Assembly: GCA_949126835.1 (NCBI GenBank)
Contig: OX421497.1
Location: forward strand, 28,810,742 to 28,874,741
DNA from: Anisus vortex
Lineage: Eukaryota; Mollusca; Gastropoda; Planorbidae
Direction: 5' to 3'
DNA length: 64,000 nt
Shown here: piece by piece, positions 11,731 to 26,400 of the stretch
Position numbering within the stretch: the stretch's first letter is position 1
How the letters are laid out: each line of letters starts with the position of its first letter
The notes under the pieces: model-generated
Seen by the model: only the letters and a program-made list of their open reading frames with translations
What the model was told of the DNA's origin: nothing
Databases searched by the model: none
Translations under genes and position numbers: made by a program

Positions 11731-13011
11731 TATCTTTCAAAGATGTAAAAACGATTATAATTAAAATATGATCATATTTCTTTTCCTCTACAGTCAACTG
11801 CTTTGCCGTCCCAAAAGCAAGTTTGAGCCTATTAAAAAAGAATATGTATCAAAAGTTAGTTGAATTATTTTGTTGCTGAAACACTCAGTTTTGAAATGTA
11901 ATACAAAAAAAAAGAAAACAATAAATGATAATTACTAAACACATCACAGAAACGGTCTCAATACAGTTTTTATTGCATTATTGTTTGTTCTTTTTTATTT
12001 CTCTTTTAACAAAAAAACATTGTAATCATTCGTTTCTTCGTCATTTTGACGGAGCATAACTCCAAGTAAATGATAATTACTAAACACATCAGTTATTTTG
12101 TTTAGGAAAACATTTTTAATTTGTGTGTCCCGATTCTGCAGTTTTCATGCATACTTGCCCTTCACCGCCCCCCCCCCCCCAATCGCCACCGGGAACATTA
12201 TCGCTCCCTAAAGCTTCTCGCCCCCCCCCCCCCCACCGGGGAGCGATAACGCCCTTGTTGAGAACCTATGTTATAGAGCATTGACAATAATTCTCAACTA
12301 GCTTGTCAGTATTATGATCGTTGATTGTGTATACATAGTTCCGTTCTACATTAAGGCACTATGTATCAATGATCTATTTAGATTTTAGACACAAATTTGT
12401 TTATATTGATAAGTGCGTGGTAAATTTTTAGTTTTCCGTGGCTTCACTTTGCACAAAGCAATTTATGAAGGAGGCGCAATCCATTATTTTTATAGATCAG
12501 TGGTCTTTACTTATAATTAACTTGAGTTAGTTTATGATTATATAGTCTAGGGACTAATTTTAAAATATTTCTTTATTGTTACGACTCGTTTGGGTTCATC
12601 CCATCTTTTTGTAGAAATATATTTATATTTTTCGCAATATTTGGGTAATATTTAGTGTAAATTCAATTCATTAAAGCACGCCATTCAGTAGAACATCAAC
12701 AAGATGGCGAGTATTTAAAACAGTATAAAATAAGTAGTTCGCTTCTAAGAAAAAAAAAGCGTTGCAAATTAGTGAATATAACTTATTTTAAAAAAAAAAG
12801 CTTGAACAGAAAATTTGATTTAAAATTAAGTTAAAATACAGATAAAGTCGTGGATTAAGAAAAGGGAGGGAATGGAAGGGAGGGGATGGAATGAAAGGGA
12901 GGGGAGGCAATTTACTTCAACGGTTTGCAGACCTCTATGCCAATTATTGAATCAGACAATTTAACAAACGTAAACACTTTTCTCTTAAATTATAATATTG
13001 TCCACACAGCA
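11731..13011. other. Intergenic, poly-C tracts, no gene seen
   Basis: AT-rich spacer. At about 12166-12250 two poly-C runs bracket GGGAACATTATCGCTCCC and are followed by GGGGAGCGATAACG. This gives a small inverted-repeat structure that may be a MITE end pair. A GGAGGGGA-rich patch lies at 12860-12910. Confidence 0.4.
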
Positions 13012-16000
13012 GTCTCTTAAATTACACTTTCCTCACACATTTTCTTAAATTACACAGTACCACACATTTTCTTAAATTACATAGTACCACACATTTTCTT
13101 AAATTACATAGTACCACACATTTTCTTAAATTACATAGTATCACACATTTTCTTAAATTACATAGTACCACACATTTTCTTAAATTACATAGTACCACAC
13201 ATTTTCTTAAATTACATAGTACCACACATTTTCTTAAATTACATAGTACCACTCATTTTCTTAAATTATATAGTACCACTCATTTTCTTAAATTATATAG
13301 TACCACACATTTTCTAATATTTCATAGTATCACACATTTTCTTAAATTACATAGTACCACTCATTTTCTTAAATTACATAGTATCACACATTTTCTTAAA
13401 TTACATAGTATCACACATTTTCTTAAATTACATAGTACCACTCATTTTCTTAAATTACATAGTATCACACATTTTCTTAAATTACATAGTACCACTCATT
13501 TTCTTAAATTACATAGTATCACACATTTTCTTAAATTACATATATAGTATCACACATTTTCTTAAATTACATAGTATCACACATTTTCTTAAATTACATA
13601 GTATCACACATTTTCTTAAATTACATAGAATCACACATTTTCTTAAATTTCATAGTACCACACATTTTCTTAAATTACATAGTATCACACATTTTCTTAA
13701 ATTACATAGTATCACACATTTTCTTAAATTACATAGTACCACACATTTTCTTAAATTACATAGTATCACACATTTTCTTAAATTACATAGTATCACACAT
13801 TTTCTTAAATTACATAGTACCACTCATTTTCTTAAATTACATAGTATCACACATTTTCTTAAATTACATATATAGTATCACACATTTTCTTAAATTACAT
13901 AGTATCACACATTTTCTTAAATTACATAGTATCACACATTTTCTTAAATTACATAGTATCACACATTTTCTTAAATTTCATAGTACCACACATTTTCTTA
14001 AATTACATAGTACCACACATTCTCTTAAATTACATAGTAGCCTACCACACATTTTCTTAAATTACATATATAGTATCACACATTTTCTTAAATTACATAG
14101 TATCACACATTTTCTTAAATTACATAGTATCACACATTTTCTTAAATTACATAGTATCACACATTTTCTTAAATTTCATAGTATCACACATTTTCTTAAA
14201 TTACATAGTACCACTCATTTTCTTAAATTACATAGTACCACACATTTTCTTAAATTACATAGTATCACACATTTTCTTAAATTACATAGTACCACACATT
14301 TTCTTAAATTACATAGTATCACACATTTTCTTAAATTACATAGTATCACACATTTTCTTAAATTACATAGTACCACTCATTTTCTTAAATTACATAGTAT
14401 CACACATTTTCTTAAATTACATATATAGTACCACACATTTTCTTAAATTACATAGTATCACACATTTTCTTAAATTACATAGTACCACACATTTTCTTAA
14501 ATTACATAGTATCACACATTTTCTTAAATTACATAGTATCACACATTTTCTTAAATTACATAGTATCACACATTTTCTTAAATTTCATAGTACCACACAT
14601 TTTCTTAAATTACATAGTATCACACATTTTCTTAAATTACATATATAGTATCACACATTTTCTTAAATTACATAGTATCACACATTTTCTTAAATTTCAT
14701 AGTACCACACATTTTCTTAAATTTCATAGTAGCCTACCACACATTTTCTTAAATTACATAGTACCACACATTCTCTTAAATTACATAGTAGCCTACCACA
14801 CATTTTCTTAAATTACATAGTACCACACATTTTCTTAAATTACATAGTAGCCTACCACACATTTTCTTAAATTACATAGTACCACACATTTTCTTAAATT
14901 ACATAGTAGCCTACCACACATTTTCTTAAATTTCATAGTACCACACATTTTCTTAAATTACATAGTACCACACATTTTCTTAAATTACATAGTACCACAC
15001 ATTTTCTTAAATTACATAGTAGCCTACCACACATTTTCTTAAATTACATAGTAGCCTACCACACATTTTCTTAAATTACATAGTACCACACATTTTCTTA
15101 AATTACATAGTACCACACATTTTCTTAAATTACATAGTAGCCTACCACACATTCTCTTAAATTACATAGTAGCCTACCACACATTTTCTTAAATTACATA
15201 GTACCACACATTTTCTTAAATTACATAGTACCACACATTTTCTTAAATTACATAGTAGCCTACCACACATTTTCTTAAATTACATAGTAGCCTACCACAC
15301 ATTTTCTTAAATTACATAGTACCACACATTTTCTTAAATTACATAGTACCACACATTTTCTTAAATTACATAGTAGCCTACCACACATTTTCTTAAATTA
15401 CATAGTAGCCTACCACACATTTTCTTAAATTACATAGTACCACACATTTTCTTAAATTACATAGTACCACACATTTTCTTAAATTACATAGTAGCCTACC
15501 ACACATTTTCTTAAATTACATAGTAGCCTACCACACATTTTCTTAAATTACATAGTAGCCTACCACACATTTTCTTAAATTACATAGTAGCCTACCACAC
15601 ATTTTCTTAAATTACATAGTACCACACATTTTCTTAAATTACATAGTACCACACATTTTCTTAAATTACATAGTAGCCTACCACACATTCTCTTAAATTA
15701 CATAGTAGCCTACCACACATTTTCTTAAATTACATAGTAGCCTACCACACATTTTCTTAAATTACATAGTAGCCTACCACACATTTTCTTAAATTACATA
15801 GTAGCCTACCACACATTTTCTTAAATTACATAGTACCACACATTTTCTTAAATTACATAGTAGCCTACCACACATTTTCTTAAATTACATAGTAGCCTAC
15901 CACACATTTTCTTAAATTACATAGTACCACACATTTTCTTAAATTACATAGTACCACACATTTTCTTAAATTACATAGTAGCCTACCACACATTCTCTTA

Positions 16001-17575
16001 AATTACATAGTAGCCTACCACACATTTTCTTAAATTACATAGTAGCCTACCACACATTTTCTTAAATTACATAGTAGCCTACCACACATTTTCTTAAATT
16101 ACATAGTAGCCTACCACACATTTTCTTAAATTACATAGTACCACACATTTTCTTAAATTACATAGTAGCCTACCACACATTTTCTTAAATTACATAGTAG
16201 CCTACCACACATTTTCTTAAATTACATAGTACCACACATTTTCTTAAATTACATAGTACCACACATTTTCTTTAATTACATAGTACCACACATTTTCTTA
16301 AATTATATAGTAGCCTACCACACATTTTCTTAAATTACATAGTAGCCTACCACACATTTTCTTAAATTACATAGTACCACACATTTTCTTAAATTACATA
16401 GTACCACACATTTTCTTTAATTACATAGTACCACACATTTTCTTAAATTACATAGTAGCCTACCACACATTTTCTTAAATTACATAGTAGCCTACCACAC
16501 ATTTTCTTTAATTACATAGTATCACACATTTTCTTTAATTACATAGTATCACACATTTTCTTTAATTACATAGTACCACACATTTTCTTAAATTACATAG
16601 TAGCCTACCACACATTTTCTTAAATTACATAGTACCACACATTTTCTTAAATTACATAGTAGCCTACCACACATTTTCTTAAATTACATAGTACCACACA
16701 TTTTCTTAAATTACATAGTATCACACATTTTCTTAAATTACACAGTACCACACATTTTCTTAAATTATATAGTACCACACATTTTCTTAAATTACATAGT
16801 ACCACACATTTTCTTAAATTACATAGCAGCCTACCACACATTTTCTTAAATTACATAGTACCACACATTTTCTTAAATTACATAGTACCACACATTTTCT
16901 TAAATTACATAGCAGCCTACCACACATTTTCTTAAATTACATAGTAGCCTACCACACATTTTCTTAAATTACATAGTAGCCTACCACACATTTTCTTAAA
17001 TTACATAGTAGCCTACCACACATTTTCTTAAATTACATAGTACCACACATTTTCTTAAATTACATAGTAGCCTACCACACATTTTCTTAAATTACATAGT
17101 AGCCTACCACACATTTTCTTAAATTACATAGTAGCCTACCACACATTTTCTTAAATTACATAGTAGCCTACCACACATTTTCTTAAATTACATAGTACCA
17201 CACATTTTCTTAAATTACATAGTACCACACATTTTCTTAAATTACATAGCAGCCTACCACACATTTTCTTAAATTACATAGTAGCCTACCACACATTTTC
17301 TTAAATTACATAGTAGCCTACCACACATTTTCTTAAATTACATAGTACCACACATTTTCTTAAATTACATAGTATCACACATTTTCTTAAATTACATAGT
17401 AGCCTACCACACATTTTCTTAAATTACATAGTACCACACATTTTCTTAAATTACATAGTAGCCTACCACACATTTTCTTAAATTACATAGTAGCCTACCA
17501 CACATTTTCTTAAATTACATAGTAGCCTACCACACATTTTCTTAAATTACATAGTATCACATATTTTCTTAAATT
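13012..17575. repeat. 27/32-bp minisatellite, about 155 copies over 4.5 kb
   Basis: The basic 27-bp unit consists of CACACATTTTC, TTAAATTACAT and AGTAC. A 32-bp form carries five extra bases (AGTAGCCTAC). The left part is mostly 27-bp units of ATCACAC and ACCACTC type. The 32-bp form becomes common from about 14.7 kb. Reading frames of 64 and 76 codons on the minus strand are by-products of the repeat. Confidence 0.92.
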
Positions 17576-18800
17576 AGCCTACACTGTCTTTTAACGTTAC
17601 ATTTCTATCAATCTCTCTCTTTCACACACATACACTTTCTTCCCACACACAATCTCTCTCCCTCTATCTAACACAGAGTTAGGCCTATATAGGCCACCAA
17701 CACAAAGGCACCCGATCAGACAAAAGCAACAAAAGTATTATTGAGTTAGGACGGGCGTAAACATTAAGAGCTATCATTCAAAGCTCTGACTTATGCGTAT
17801 AAGTTGGACGTTTTGTTCTATTTGATCTAATATATTGACTTTTTGACCCCTTTATTGTCAGTTAAAGGCATCAATAACTCTAAACCTTGGTTAAACCTAT
17901 CATATTCTACTACCTCGGCCCACGTGTATGGTCAATGCATGGCTAAACACGACTCTAGGCTACACGTACAATACAGTTACTGTAGCCAGTTGTATTTTAG
18001 TTAACTACAATGATGCATACAGTGCGTTTTGGTCACCACCCGATCACAAGTCGAGTGTTTAGAGTGTTTTCCAAAACACTAAAAGTAAACTTTTTCATTG
18101 TTTCATTAGGACACTTGATGTATGAAGGAAGACTTTTTTGTGTGTCTATTTCGCTTTAATTAATGCTCCCAAAGGTAGCATACCACCTTTTTTGTCTAGT
18201 GTCAGGTAAAGCGTCTCACCTGTGACAGGTGAAATTTAGTCTTTATTTTTTTATTACGGGCTGAAAATAACTTTCATTTAATGAAAGTCACACCTTTTTA
18301 GAATAGAATAAAATAAGACAAATGGTTGCGTGGTCAGTGAGGCCAGTGTAAATATTGCATTAGTATGGTATATATTTGTGACTAGTCACGATGCGGATAT
18401 AGACCAACAAAAGTAAACCACGTTTCAATGACAACCAGGAGATACGTAAACAAGTTACGGCTTGGGGCCACCTTGACTTTTGATGGGACGACATGCATCA
18501 TCGTTTTTTCAACTGTATGACTCTGACTATTAGCGAAATGATCCAAGTAAGTTGGGTAGTAAAAAATAAAGGATCTTTTGCCCAGGGCTCCAAATTATCA
18601 CGCCTTGACCGATATCTTGTAAGCTTTTACTTTTATTGTATCATAATATTAATAAGTCTATCGTGTAAAAAGTATAAACAATACTTTTCTTTATGCCCAG
18701 AGTTCTTGCGATCATGAAAGAAATTTGCTCAGTTATAATAAAAATTCAGCACAATCAATCTAATAAAGAAACAACAAATATCCAGCCACATAAAAGTTAA
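17576..18800. other. Intergenic, no gene seen
   Basis: Contains a short CTCTCT/CACACA patch at 17605-17670. A 74-codon ORF at 18493 has a GTAAGT inside it but no recognisable product. Confidence 0.4.
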
Positions 18801-19515
18801 CAAAAAAACATATCAATGCTATCAATCATTGATATCAGGGATACCTGACAATAAGGTCGCCAAATTACAGCTTATACAAGGCAGTGCCGCTCGCCTAGTT
18901 ATGCGTAAGTCAAGGCGAGATTGTGTGACAGTTCTCCTGCGTCAGCTCCATTGGCTCCCTGTGAAAGCCAGAATCGAATATAAAGTTGCGCTACTTTGCC
19001 ACCAGTGCATTTATAATAATGAGATGCCGTCCTATCTCAAGGAACTAACTAAACCGTATGTTCCGCAAAGAACACTTCTTTCTGCCGACTCCTCGCTTCT
19101 GGAAGTGCCCCGCATCTCTATGAAGACCGCTGGCCTTAGAGCCTTCTCAACATCCGGTCCGAAAGTGTGGAATCTACTTCCAATTAAACTGAGGAAAACA
19201 AACTCCATTGATACCTTCAAAAAGAACTTAAAACTCATTATTTCAATATTATCTTAGTTAACATGCTTTAGAGCCCCACTGTCTTACCAATATGTTAGGT
19301 CGGCTATTTTTTTATATATTTTTTTTTTACTTTTTTTTTTTTAATTGTTTGATTTGTTCTATGTTTGTAAAGTTTTGAATCATCATTTCGTTTTGTATAT
19401 CTTGGCCTATAGATTGTATCCGTGTTCTTTTGTTGTTATGTTACATGCGCTCTGAACTTGCATTATGTTTGTTGGTAGCGCTATACAAATGTCATCATTA
19501 TTATTTTTATTATCA
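18801..19515 (+). mobile_element. LINE (CR1/L2-like) ORF2 C-terminal fragment with 3' end
   Basis: An open frame at 18829-19257 encodes the well-known tail downstream of the reverse transcriptase in animal CR1/L2/Rex-type LINEs. The blocks are IQGSAARLVMRKSRRD, LHWLPVKARIEYKVALLCHQ, PSYLKEL, the RTLLSADSSLLEVPR segment and KVWNLLPIKLRKTNSIDTFK. It is followed by a 3' region ending in GCGCTATACAAATGTCATCA and an ATT microsatellite, as in LINE tails. The RT domain is absent, so this is a 5'-truncated copy. This stretch itself has no stop, so it is fairly young. Confidence 0.85.
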
Positions 19516-20358
19516 AACAGCAACAAGCAGATGTATTTTATACTATTTCCATTAAATCAAGCTCTTTCCTTGAATGAAATCAAATTTCTTAGGGAAAATT
19601 TTATCATTATCATATTATAACTCATTTGTAAAGTATTAAGTATTAGCATGTAGTGTAATCACAGCACACGTTTTGGGTTTTTTGTTAGACTCGAGTTGAA
19701 AGTGACACGGCGATTGGACGTCACTCATTAATTTGTATTGATCAGTGGACAAATGTGTTTATTTATTCTTTACATATTATGTCTCATTAGATTAATCTTA
19801 CTTTCTTCATTCATCATTAGGCCTCGCGGTCTAGCGGTGTCTCTTATCAATATAAGCTTATAGAGGGTCTATCTATTATTAAAGAAAAACAACATCGCAA
19901 TTTCACCTTTTAAAATAAATAGAGTTTTGGAATGTTTACAAGTTTTAATTAAAGTTCAACTGTACAATCAATCAATCAAAGACTTGTCTAGATGACACAG
20001 GTATATCACATTGACCTAAACCTATATGATCTCGATCTAAGCCGAATTGCCGATCTCGAGGTGTTTCTTCGCCAATGGACTCCATTTCATCTCCGAATTC
20101 TTGAGCTCTTGTTTAATTTTAAGCTGAATAAATTAATTACGTCACGCAAAAATATTTTGTATAAATTAAAAAAAAACGTGTTTTAACAGACAAGCCCTTT
20201 TTTTTTAACTTTTAATTGGTTGATACATAAAAGGGAGAAAAATTATAATCACAAAGTGAGTAGGCCTAACGTGTTTGCTAAGGACTGCGGTAATAATAGC
20301 TGTGACGGGACCTAAAGTTAAAACACTGAGTCAAGCTACAGTCAACACTAGGGATCAG
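19516..20358. other. Intergenic upstream of the GM2A-like gene
   Basis: AT-rich with no coding region that I can support. A 64-codon ORF at 19992 has no recognisable features. Confidence 0.4.
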
Positions 20359-20365
20359 TATAAAA
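20359..20365 (+). promoter_or_regulatory. Possible TATA box of the GM2A-like gene
   Basis: TATAAAA lies 37 bases before the ATG at 20402. It would place transcription start close to the ATG, giving a very short leader unless an upstream exon exists. Confidence 0.4.
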
Positions 20366-20401
20366 CTCGTTTAGCCTGACGACAAGAGGACTTTAACGAA
20401 A

Positions 20402-23400
20402 ATGGCCAACGCTATCCCCGTAGTTTGGATTACTTGCGTTTTGTTAATATTGTTAACATCCACCAATTGTCTTCGCATCACCAGTTGTAGTGAGTACTGT
20501 CTTCTCATACTTTAGTTTCCATTTTTTTCACCACAAATTTTTAACAACTCATTATTTGTATATATTAGTACATGCTGTTTATTCTCATTAATTTAGTACT
20601 GAAAGCTTAAATTCTTTAAAAACATATTTTTTGGTTCTGTAGGCCTACATCGTTTCACAAAGAAATTATAGGTTTTAAACATTTATAACAGCCTAGCAGA
20701 CGTAATAATTATTAGTATTGTTCATACTTTTTCAATATTATGATTATTATTGGCGGAAAGGTATTCACGAACATCTAGGTTCTAGATCAAGTATTTAGTT
20801 AACTTTCGGTTGGGAAAACTTTGATCTGTAGACAGTGCCCTCACATAGGGGAGGGCAGAGGGGGTATATGCCCGGGGGCGACACTTCGAGGGGGGTGGCA
20901 AATGTAGCCTATATATGTATAAAATATTGCACTATACAAGCAGTTAAAGTATGAAAGGGGGCGGCGCTTAAACCTTTGGCCTGGGGCGCTACATAAGCTT
21001 GTAAAGGTTCTGTCTGTAGATTTTTTATGCTAAGTATTATTTAAATGTTAAGTTGGATGGTGGCCTTTCCCTCGTCACTCATTTTATGCTAAGGCCTCCT
21101 GATGTTGTTGTTTTCTTTCAATCATGGCCACGGAAACTATACATAGGTCTAAAAACTGTTTTACATTTCATAAACATGAACTTTGTCCAGCTACAATCAA
21201 GAAATAATTTAAATTCTTTTCTTCCGAAGTATTTTATTTAGCCATTGAGAGCAGAATTGAGATAATCTTTCATCTTCAATAATCTTTTAGATGTACGGAA
21301 GGAGAGTCTGTAACAGATAAGATAAGATAATTAAACGTTGTCCCATATAGACAATTTCTGTCTAGATTATGACATAATTCGCTGGTGTCTTGGGCCGCGG
21401 CATACAAGATATTATGTAGCCCGTACAATGCACATCCCCTTTATACTTCCTAACATGTCTGAAATCATTTACCTATCAGAGCTAGACTGACTCCTGATTT
21501 GAAATTTTTATGTATTTAGAGCTGAAATAACCCATTCATATAGAGACCTGCGTATACCGGGGATGAGTTTTTTCGTTAAAATCCCTATTATATTCCCTGC
21601 CGAGATCATTAAAAAGTGGGTCCCTTAAAATCCCGTTAAAAATTGCAGAGCGCAAATATAAAATTATGCGCTAGATCCGAATTAAAACGTTGACCTTCGG
21701 TTGGAATGCCATGTCAATGTTCTGACGATGCAGAACCGCACGCACTATGTTAACGAATTGTAGCGCGATCAGCGTGGATGTACCTTATTTTCAATGTACC
21801 GTTGCAGGTAAAGATCCGACCACCGATGTCATCAAGATAAAATCCTACAGCGCTACACCTACACCCATCAAAATACCAGGAGACCTTGCCTTTTCCATTG
21901 CGGCTGAAGTCAATCTACCTATCACCGGCAATCTTCAAGTTGACGTCACGCTCAGCAGGAATCTTGGCGGAATGTGGATTGATGTGCCCTGTGTTTCAAC
22001 ACCACACGGCGATCTGGGGTCATGGTAAGAACAAGCTTTGTAACCTTTCTCATTAAAGGAAGGCCTACCCCAAGCAAACAATCGTTAATGGTTAATGAAA
22101 GTCAGTGGGAGAATTTGTGAGCGTAATGTATTGTTTAGTGAGTTATTTGCGATGGACAAGATAATTTAGTGTGTTACATCATTCAACTTAGTTTGTTAAT
22201 GAATAATGTGTATAAATAGTTGCGTGATTGTGTGTTGATGTGCGATTGTATCTGTGTGAGGATGTATGATTGTGTCTTTGTGAGGATGTGTGATTGTGTC
22301 TGTGTACGGATGTGTGATTGTGCCTGTGTATTGATGTATGATTGTTTGTGGATGTGTATTTGTGTCTGTGTGTGGATGTGTGATTGTGTCTGTGTGTGGA
22401 TGTGTGATTGTGTCTGTGAGTGGATGTGTGATTGTGTCTGTGAGCGGATGATGTGTGATTGTGTCTGTGTGTGGATGTGTGATTGTGTCTGTGAGTGGGT
22501 GTGTGATTGTGTCTGTGAGTGGGTGTGTGATTGTGTCTGTGAGTGAATGTGTGTTTGTGTCTGTGAGTGAATGTGTGTTTGTGTCTGTGTGTGGATGTGT
22601 GATTATGTCTGTGTGTGGATGTGTGATTGTGTCTGTGTGTGGATGTGTGATTGTGTCTGTGAGTGGATGTGTAATGGTGTCTGTGAGTGGATGTGTGATT
22701 GTGTCTGTGTGTGGATGTGTGATTGTGTCTGTGAGTGGATGTGTGATTGTGTCTGTGAGCGGATGTGTGATTATGTCTGTGAGTGGGTGTGTGATTGTGT
22801 CTGTGAGTGAATGGGTGTTTGTGTCTGTGAGTGAATGTGTGTTTGTGTCTGTGAGTGAATGTGTGTTTGTGTCTGTGTGTAGATGTGTGATTGTGTCTGT
22901 GAGTGGGTGTGTGATTGTGTCTGTGAGTGAATGTGTGTTTGTGTCTGTGAGTGAATGTGTGTTTGTGTCTGTGAGTGAATGTGTGTTTGTGTCTGTGTGT
23001 GGATGTGTGATTGTGTCTGTGTGTGGATGTGTGATTGTGTCTGTGAGTGGATGTGTGATTGTGTCTGTGAGCGGATGTGTGATTGTGTCTGTGTGTGGAT
23101 GTGTGATTGTGTCTGTGAGTGGGTGTGTGATTGTGTCTGTGAGTGAATGTGTGTTTGTGTCTGTGAGTGAATGTGTGTTTGTGTCTGTGAGTGAATGTGT
23201 GTTTGTGTCTGTGTGTGGATGTGTGATTGTGTCTGTGAGTGGGTGTGTGATTGTGTCTGTGAGTGAATGTGTGTTTGTGTCTGTGAGTGAATGTGTGTTT
23301 GTGTCTGTGTGTGGATGTGTGATTGTGTCTTTGTGTGGATGTGTGATTGTGTCTGTGAGTGGATGTGTGATTGTGTCTGTGAGCGGATGTGTGATTGTGT

Positions 23401-26400
23401 CTGTGTGTGGATGTGTGATTGTGTCTGTGAGTGGATGTGTGATTGTGTCTGTGAGTGAATGTGTGTTTGTGTCTGTGAGTGAATGTGTGTTTGTGTCTGT
23501 GTGTGGATGTGTGATTGTATTGTGTCTGTGAGTGGATGTGTAATAGTGTCTGTGAGTGGATGTGTGATTGTGTCTGTGAGTGGATGTGTGATTATGTCTG
23601 TGTGTGGATGTGTGATTGTGTCTGTGTGTGGATGTGTGATTGTGTCTGTGAGTGGATGTGTAATGGTGTCTGTGAGTGAATGTGTGTTTGTGTCTGTGTG
23701 TGGATGTGTGATTGTGTCTGTGAGTGGATGTGTAATGGTGTCTGTGAGTGGATGTGTGATTGTGTCTGTGTGTGGATGTGTGATTGTGTCTGTGTGTGGA
23801 TGTGTGATTGTGTCTGTGTGTGGATGTGTGATTGTGTCTGTGTGTGGATGTGTGATTGTGTCTGTGAGTAGATGTGTGTTTGTGTCTGTGAGCGGATGTG
23901 TGTTTGTGTCTGTAGGTGGATGTGTGATTGTGTCTGTGAGTGGATGTGTGATTGTGTCTGTGAGTGAATGTGTGTTTGTGTCTGTGAGTGAATGTGTGTT
24001 TGTGTCTGTGTGTGGATGTGTGATTGTGTCTGTGAGTGGATGTGTAATGGTGTCTGTGAGTGGATGTGTGATTGTGTCTGTGAGTGGATGTGTGATTATG
24101 TCTGTGTGTGGATGTGTGATTGTGTCTGTGTGTGGATGTGTGATTGTGTCTGTGAGTGGACGTGTAATGGTGTCTGTGAGTGAATGTGTGTTTGTGTCTG
24201 TGTGTGGATGTGTGATTGTGTCTGTGAGTGGATGTGTAATGGTGTCTGTGAGTGGATGTGTGATTGTGTCTGTGTGTGGATGTATGATTGTGTCTGTGTG
24301 TGGATGTGTGATTGTGTCTGTGTGTGGATGTGTGATTGTGTCTGTGAGTAGATGTGTGTTTGTGTCTGTGAGCGGATGTGTGTTTGTGTCTGTAGGTGGA
24401 TGTGTGTTTGTGTCTGTGAGCGGATGTATGTGTGTTTGTGTCTGTAGGTGGATGTGTGTTTGTGTCTGTGAGCGGATGTGTGTTTGTGTCTGTGTGTGGA
24501 TGTGTGATTGTGTCTGTGTGTGGATGTGTGATTGTGTCTATGAGTGGATTTGGATTCTGTTTGTCAGTGGATGTATGATTGTGTCTCTGTGTGGATGTGT
24601 GATTGTGTCTGTTAGTGGATGTGTGATTGATTCTGTCTGTGGATGTGTGATTGTGTCTGTGAGTGGATGTGTGATTGTGTCTGTGTGTGGATGTGTGATT
24701 GTGTCTGTGAGTGGATGTGTGATTGTGTCTTTGTGTGGATGTGTGTTTGTGTCTGTGAGTGGATGTATGATTGAGTCTGTGTGTGGATGTGTGATTGTGT
24801 CTGTGAGCGGATGTGTGATTGTGTCTGTGAGTGGATGTGTGATTGTGTCTGTGAGTGGATGTGTGATTGTGTCTGTGAGTGGATGTGTGATTGTGTCTGT
24901 GAGTGGATGTGTGATTGTGTCTGTATGTGGATGTGTGTTTGTGTCTGTGAGTGGATGTGTGATTGTGTCTGTCTATGGATGTGTGATAGTTTCTTTGTAG
25001 GATACAACTGTGCGGTATTAGACTCTTCTTTAAGAAATGAATTTAATAAAATGGCGAATGACATTAAAGTGTGGGAATTTTTCGCGTTTTGGGGACACGG
25101 TGTCCTAGTGAAGGCTAGGATTTGTTCTCGTTTCTGGAGGGTATCTCTGCGTCTACACAGCTCTGATGGGAACCGGACTTAATTTGGTTATGGTAAAGGC
25201 GACTGGCCACACAATCCCCTAGTATGCCGTGGCCACAGAAACTGGTGAACGCTGCTTCACCGGCCCTATGGATCAAATTGGTCAGACGGGATACTTTACT
25301 TTTTTTTCTTACTTTTCAAGTTTGTCAGAATGTTGTTATTAGAAAACTAAAAAACGTTGGGAGCTGCTTACAATTTACGTAATGAACAAAAACACACATA
25401 TAATTATTATACCTAACATGCTAGATGCTCGCATCGCCTGCATTACAATTATTTCCCTTCCTATCTTTTTGTAACATTTTAAATTCGGCCTATAACTCTA
25501 AAGCCGTCTATTTAACAATTAATGAAACACAGGCTGCCCATTTAACCATAGGTGATAGATCTAGGTGATAGATCTAGGTGATAGATCTAGGTGATAGATC
25601 TAGGTGATAGATCTAGGTGATAGATCTAGGTGATAGATCTAGGTGTGAAAATAAATGAACACAGTGGCCTATAAAACTAGACATTAAAAAATAAATAACT
25701 GGAAATACGACGAAATAATTTACACAAAAGAAATGTGTTATGTGGGATTAACGTGAAACGCACTTGTAGGTCTAATATTTAAAATAATTTAAAAAAATGA
25801 ATTTTTAAAAAAGAAATAAAGAAAAGATACTGTTGCGTGGCAGGTAAGAAAATTGTGTGTCCTCACAGAACAGAGTGAATGAGATAATACCATTGACATA
25901 TTTTAACAGCTTTTTTTTTCTGAGAAACAAAATGCTATTCTAGTTCCATCAAATATTTCAGGATAAGAAAACATTGATCTTAGTAGGAAAATTAATGTAA
26001 GGTGTATTTCCTGTGTATCTGCAGTACATATCGTGATGTCTGTCATCTATTGGCTAAAATCAACGGAAGCTGTCCAAGCCTCCTGGTAGACAATGGAATA
26101 CCGTGCAGCTGTCCTATCGCCCCGGCTACATACACTATACCTCAGACCACGCTGCCAGTTGATCTGAAAATTTTTGGCTTGCAGATTCCTGGGATCAGTG
26201 TAAGTATAAACAACATTAACTTTCCAGTTAAGTAACCATTTAGCAAAACGAAGCTCTTATTTTAAGCAAAGCAGTCATCCATTGCATTATGTCGACAAAG
26301 CTAAGTTATTAAGTGGGCGAGGTACATTTTCAGGAGCCTTTGTGGAGAGCGTCGCCGTTGGGCTCGTACCAATCTAGTTCCAAATGAAGAAAAATGACTG

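Noticed and set aside
13022..17575. Minus-strand ORFs reading VLCNLRK repeats
   Set aside because: Translations of the 27-bp minisatellite, open only because the unit is a multiple of three.
18493..18717. 74-codon ORF with an internal GTAAGT that could be a first exon
   Set aside because: No signal peptide, domain or continuing exon could be found.
22455..25000. Long open reading frames (358 and 505 codons) of Cys/Val/Ser-rich repeats
   Set aside because: They are by-products of a stop-free 24-bp minisatellite in the GM2A-like intron. The same region is open in several frames and shows no codon-level constraint.
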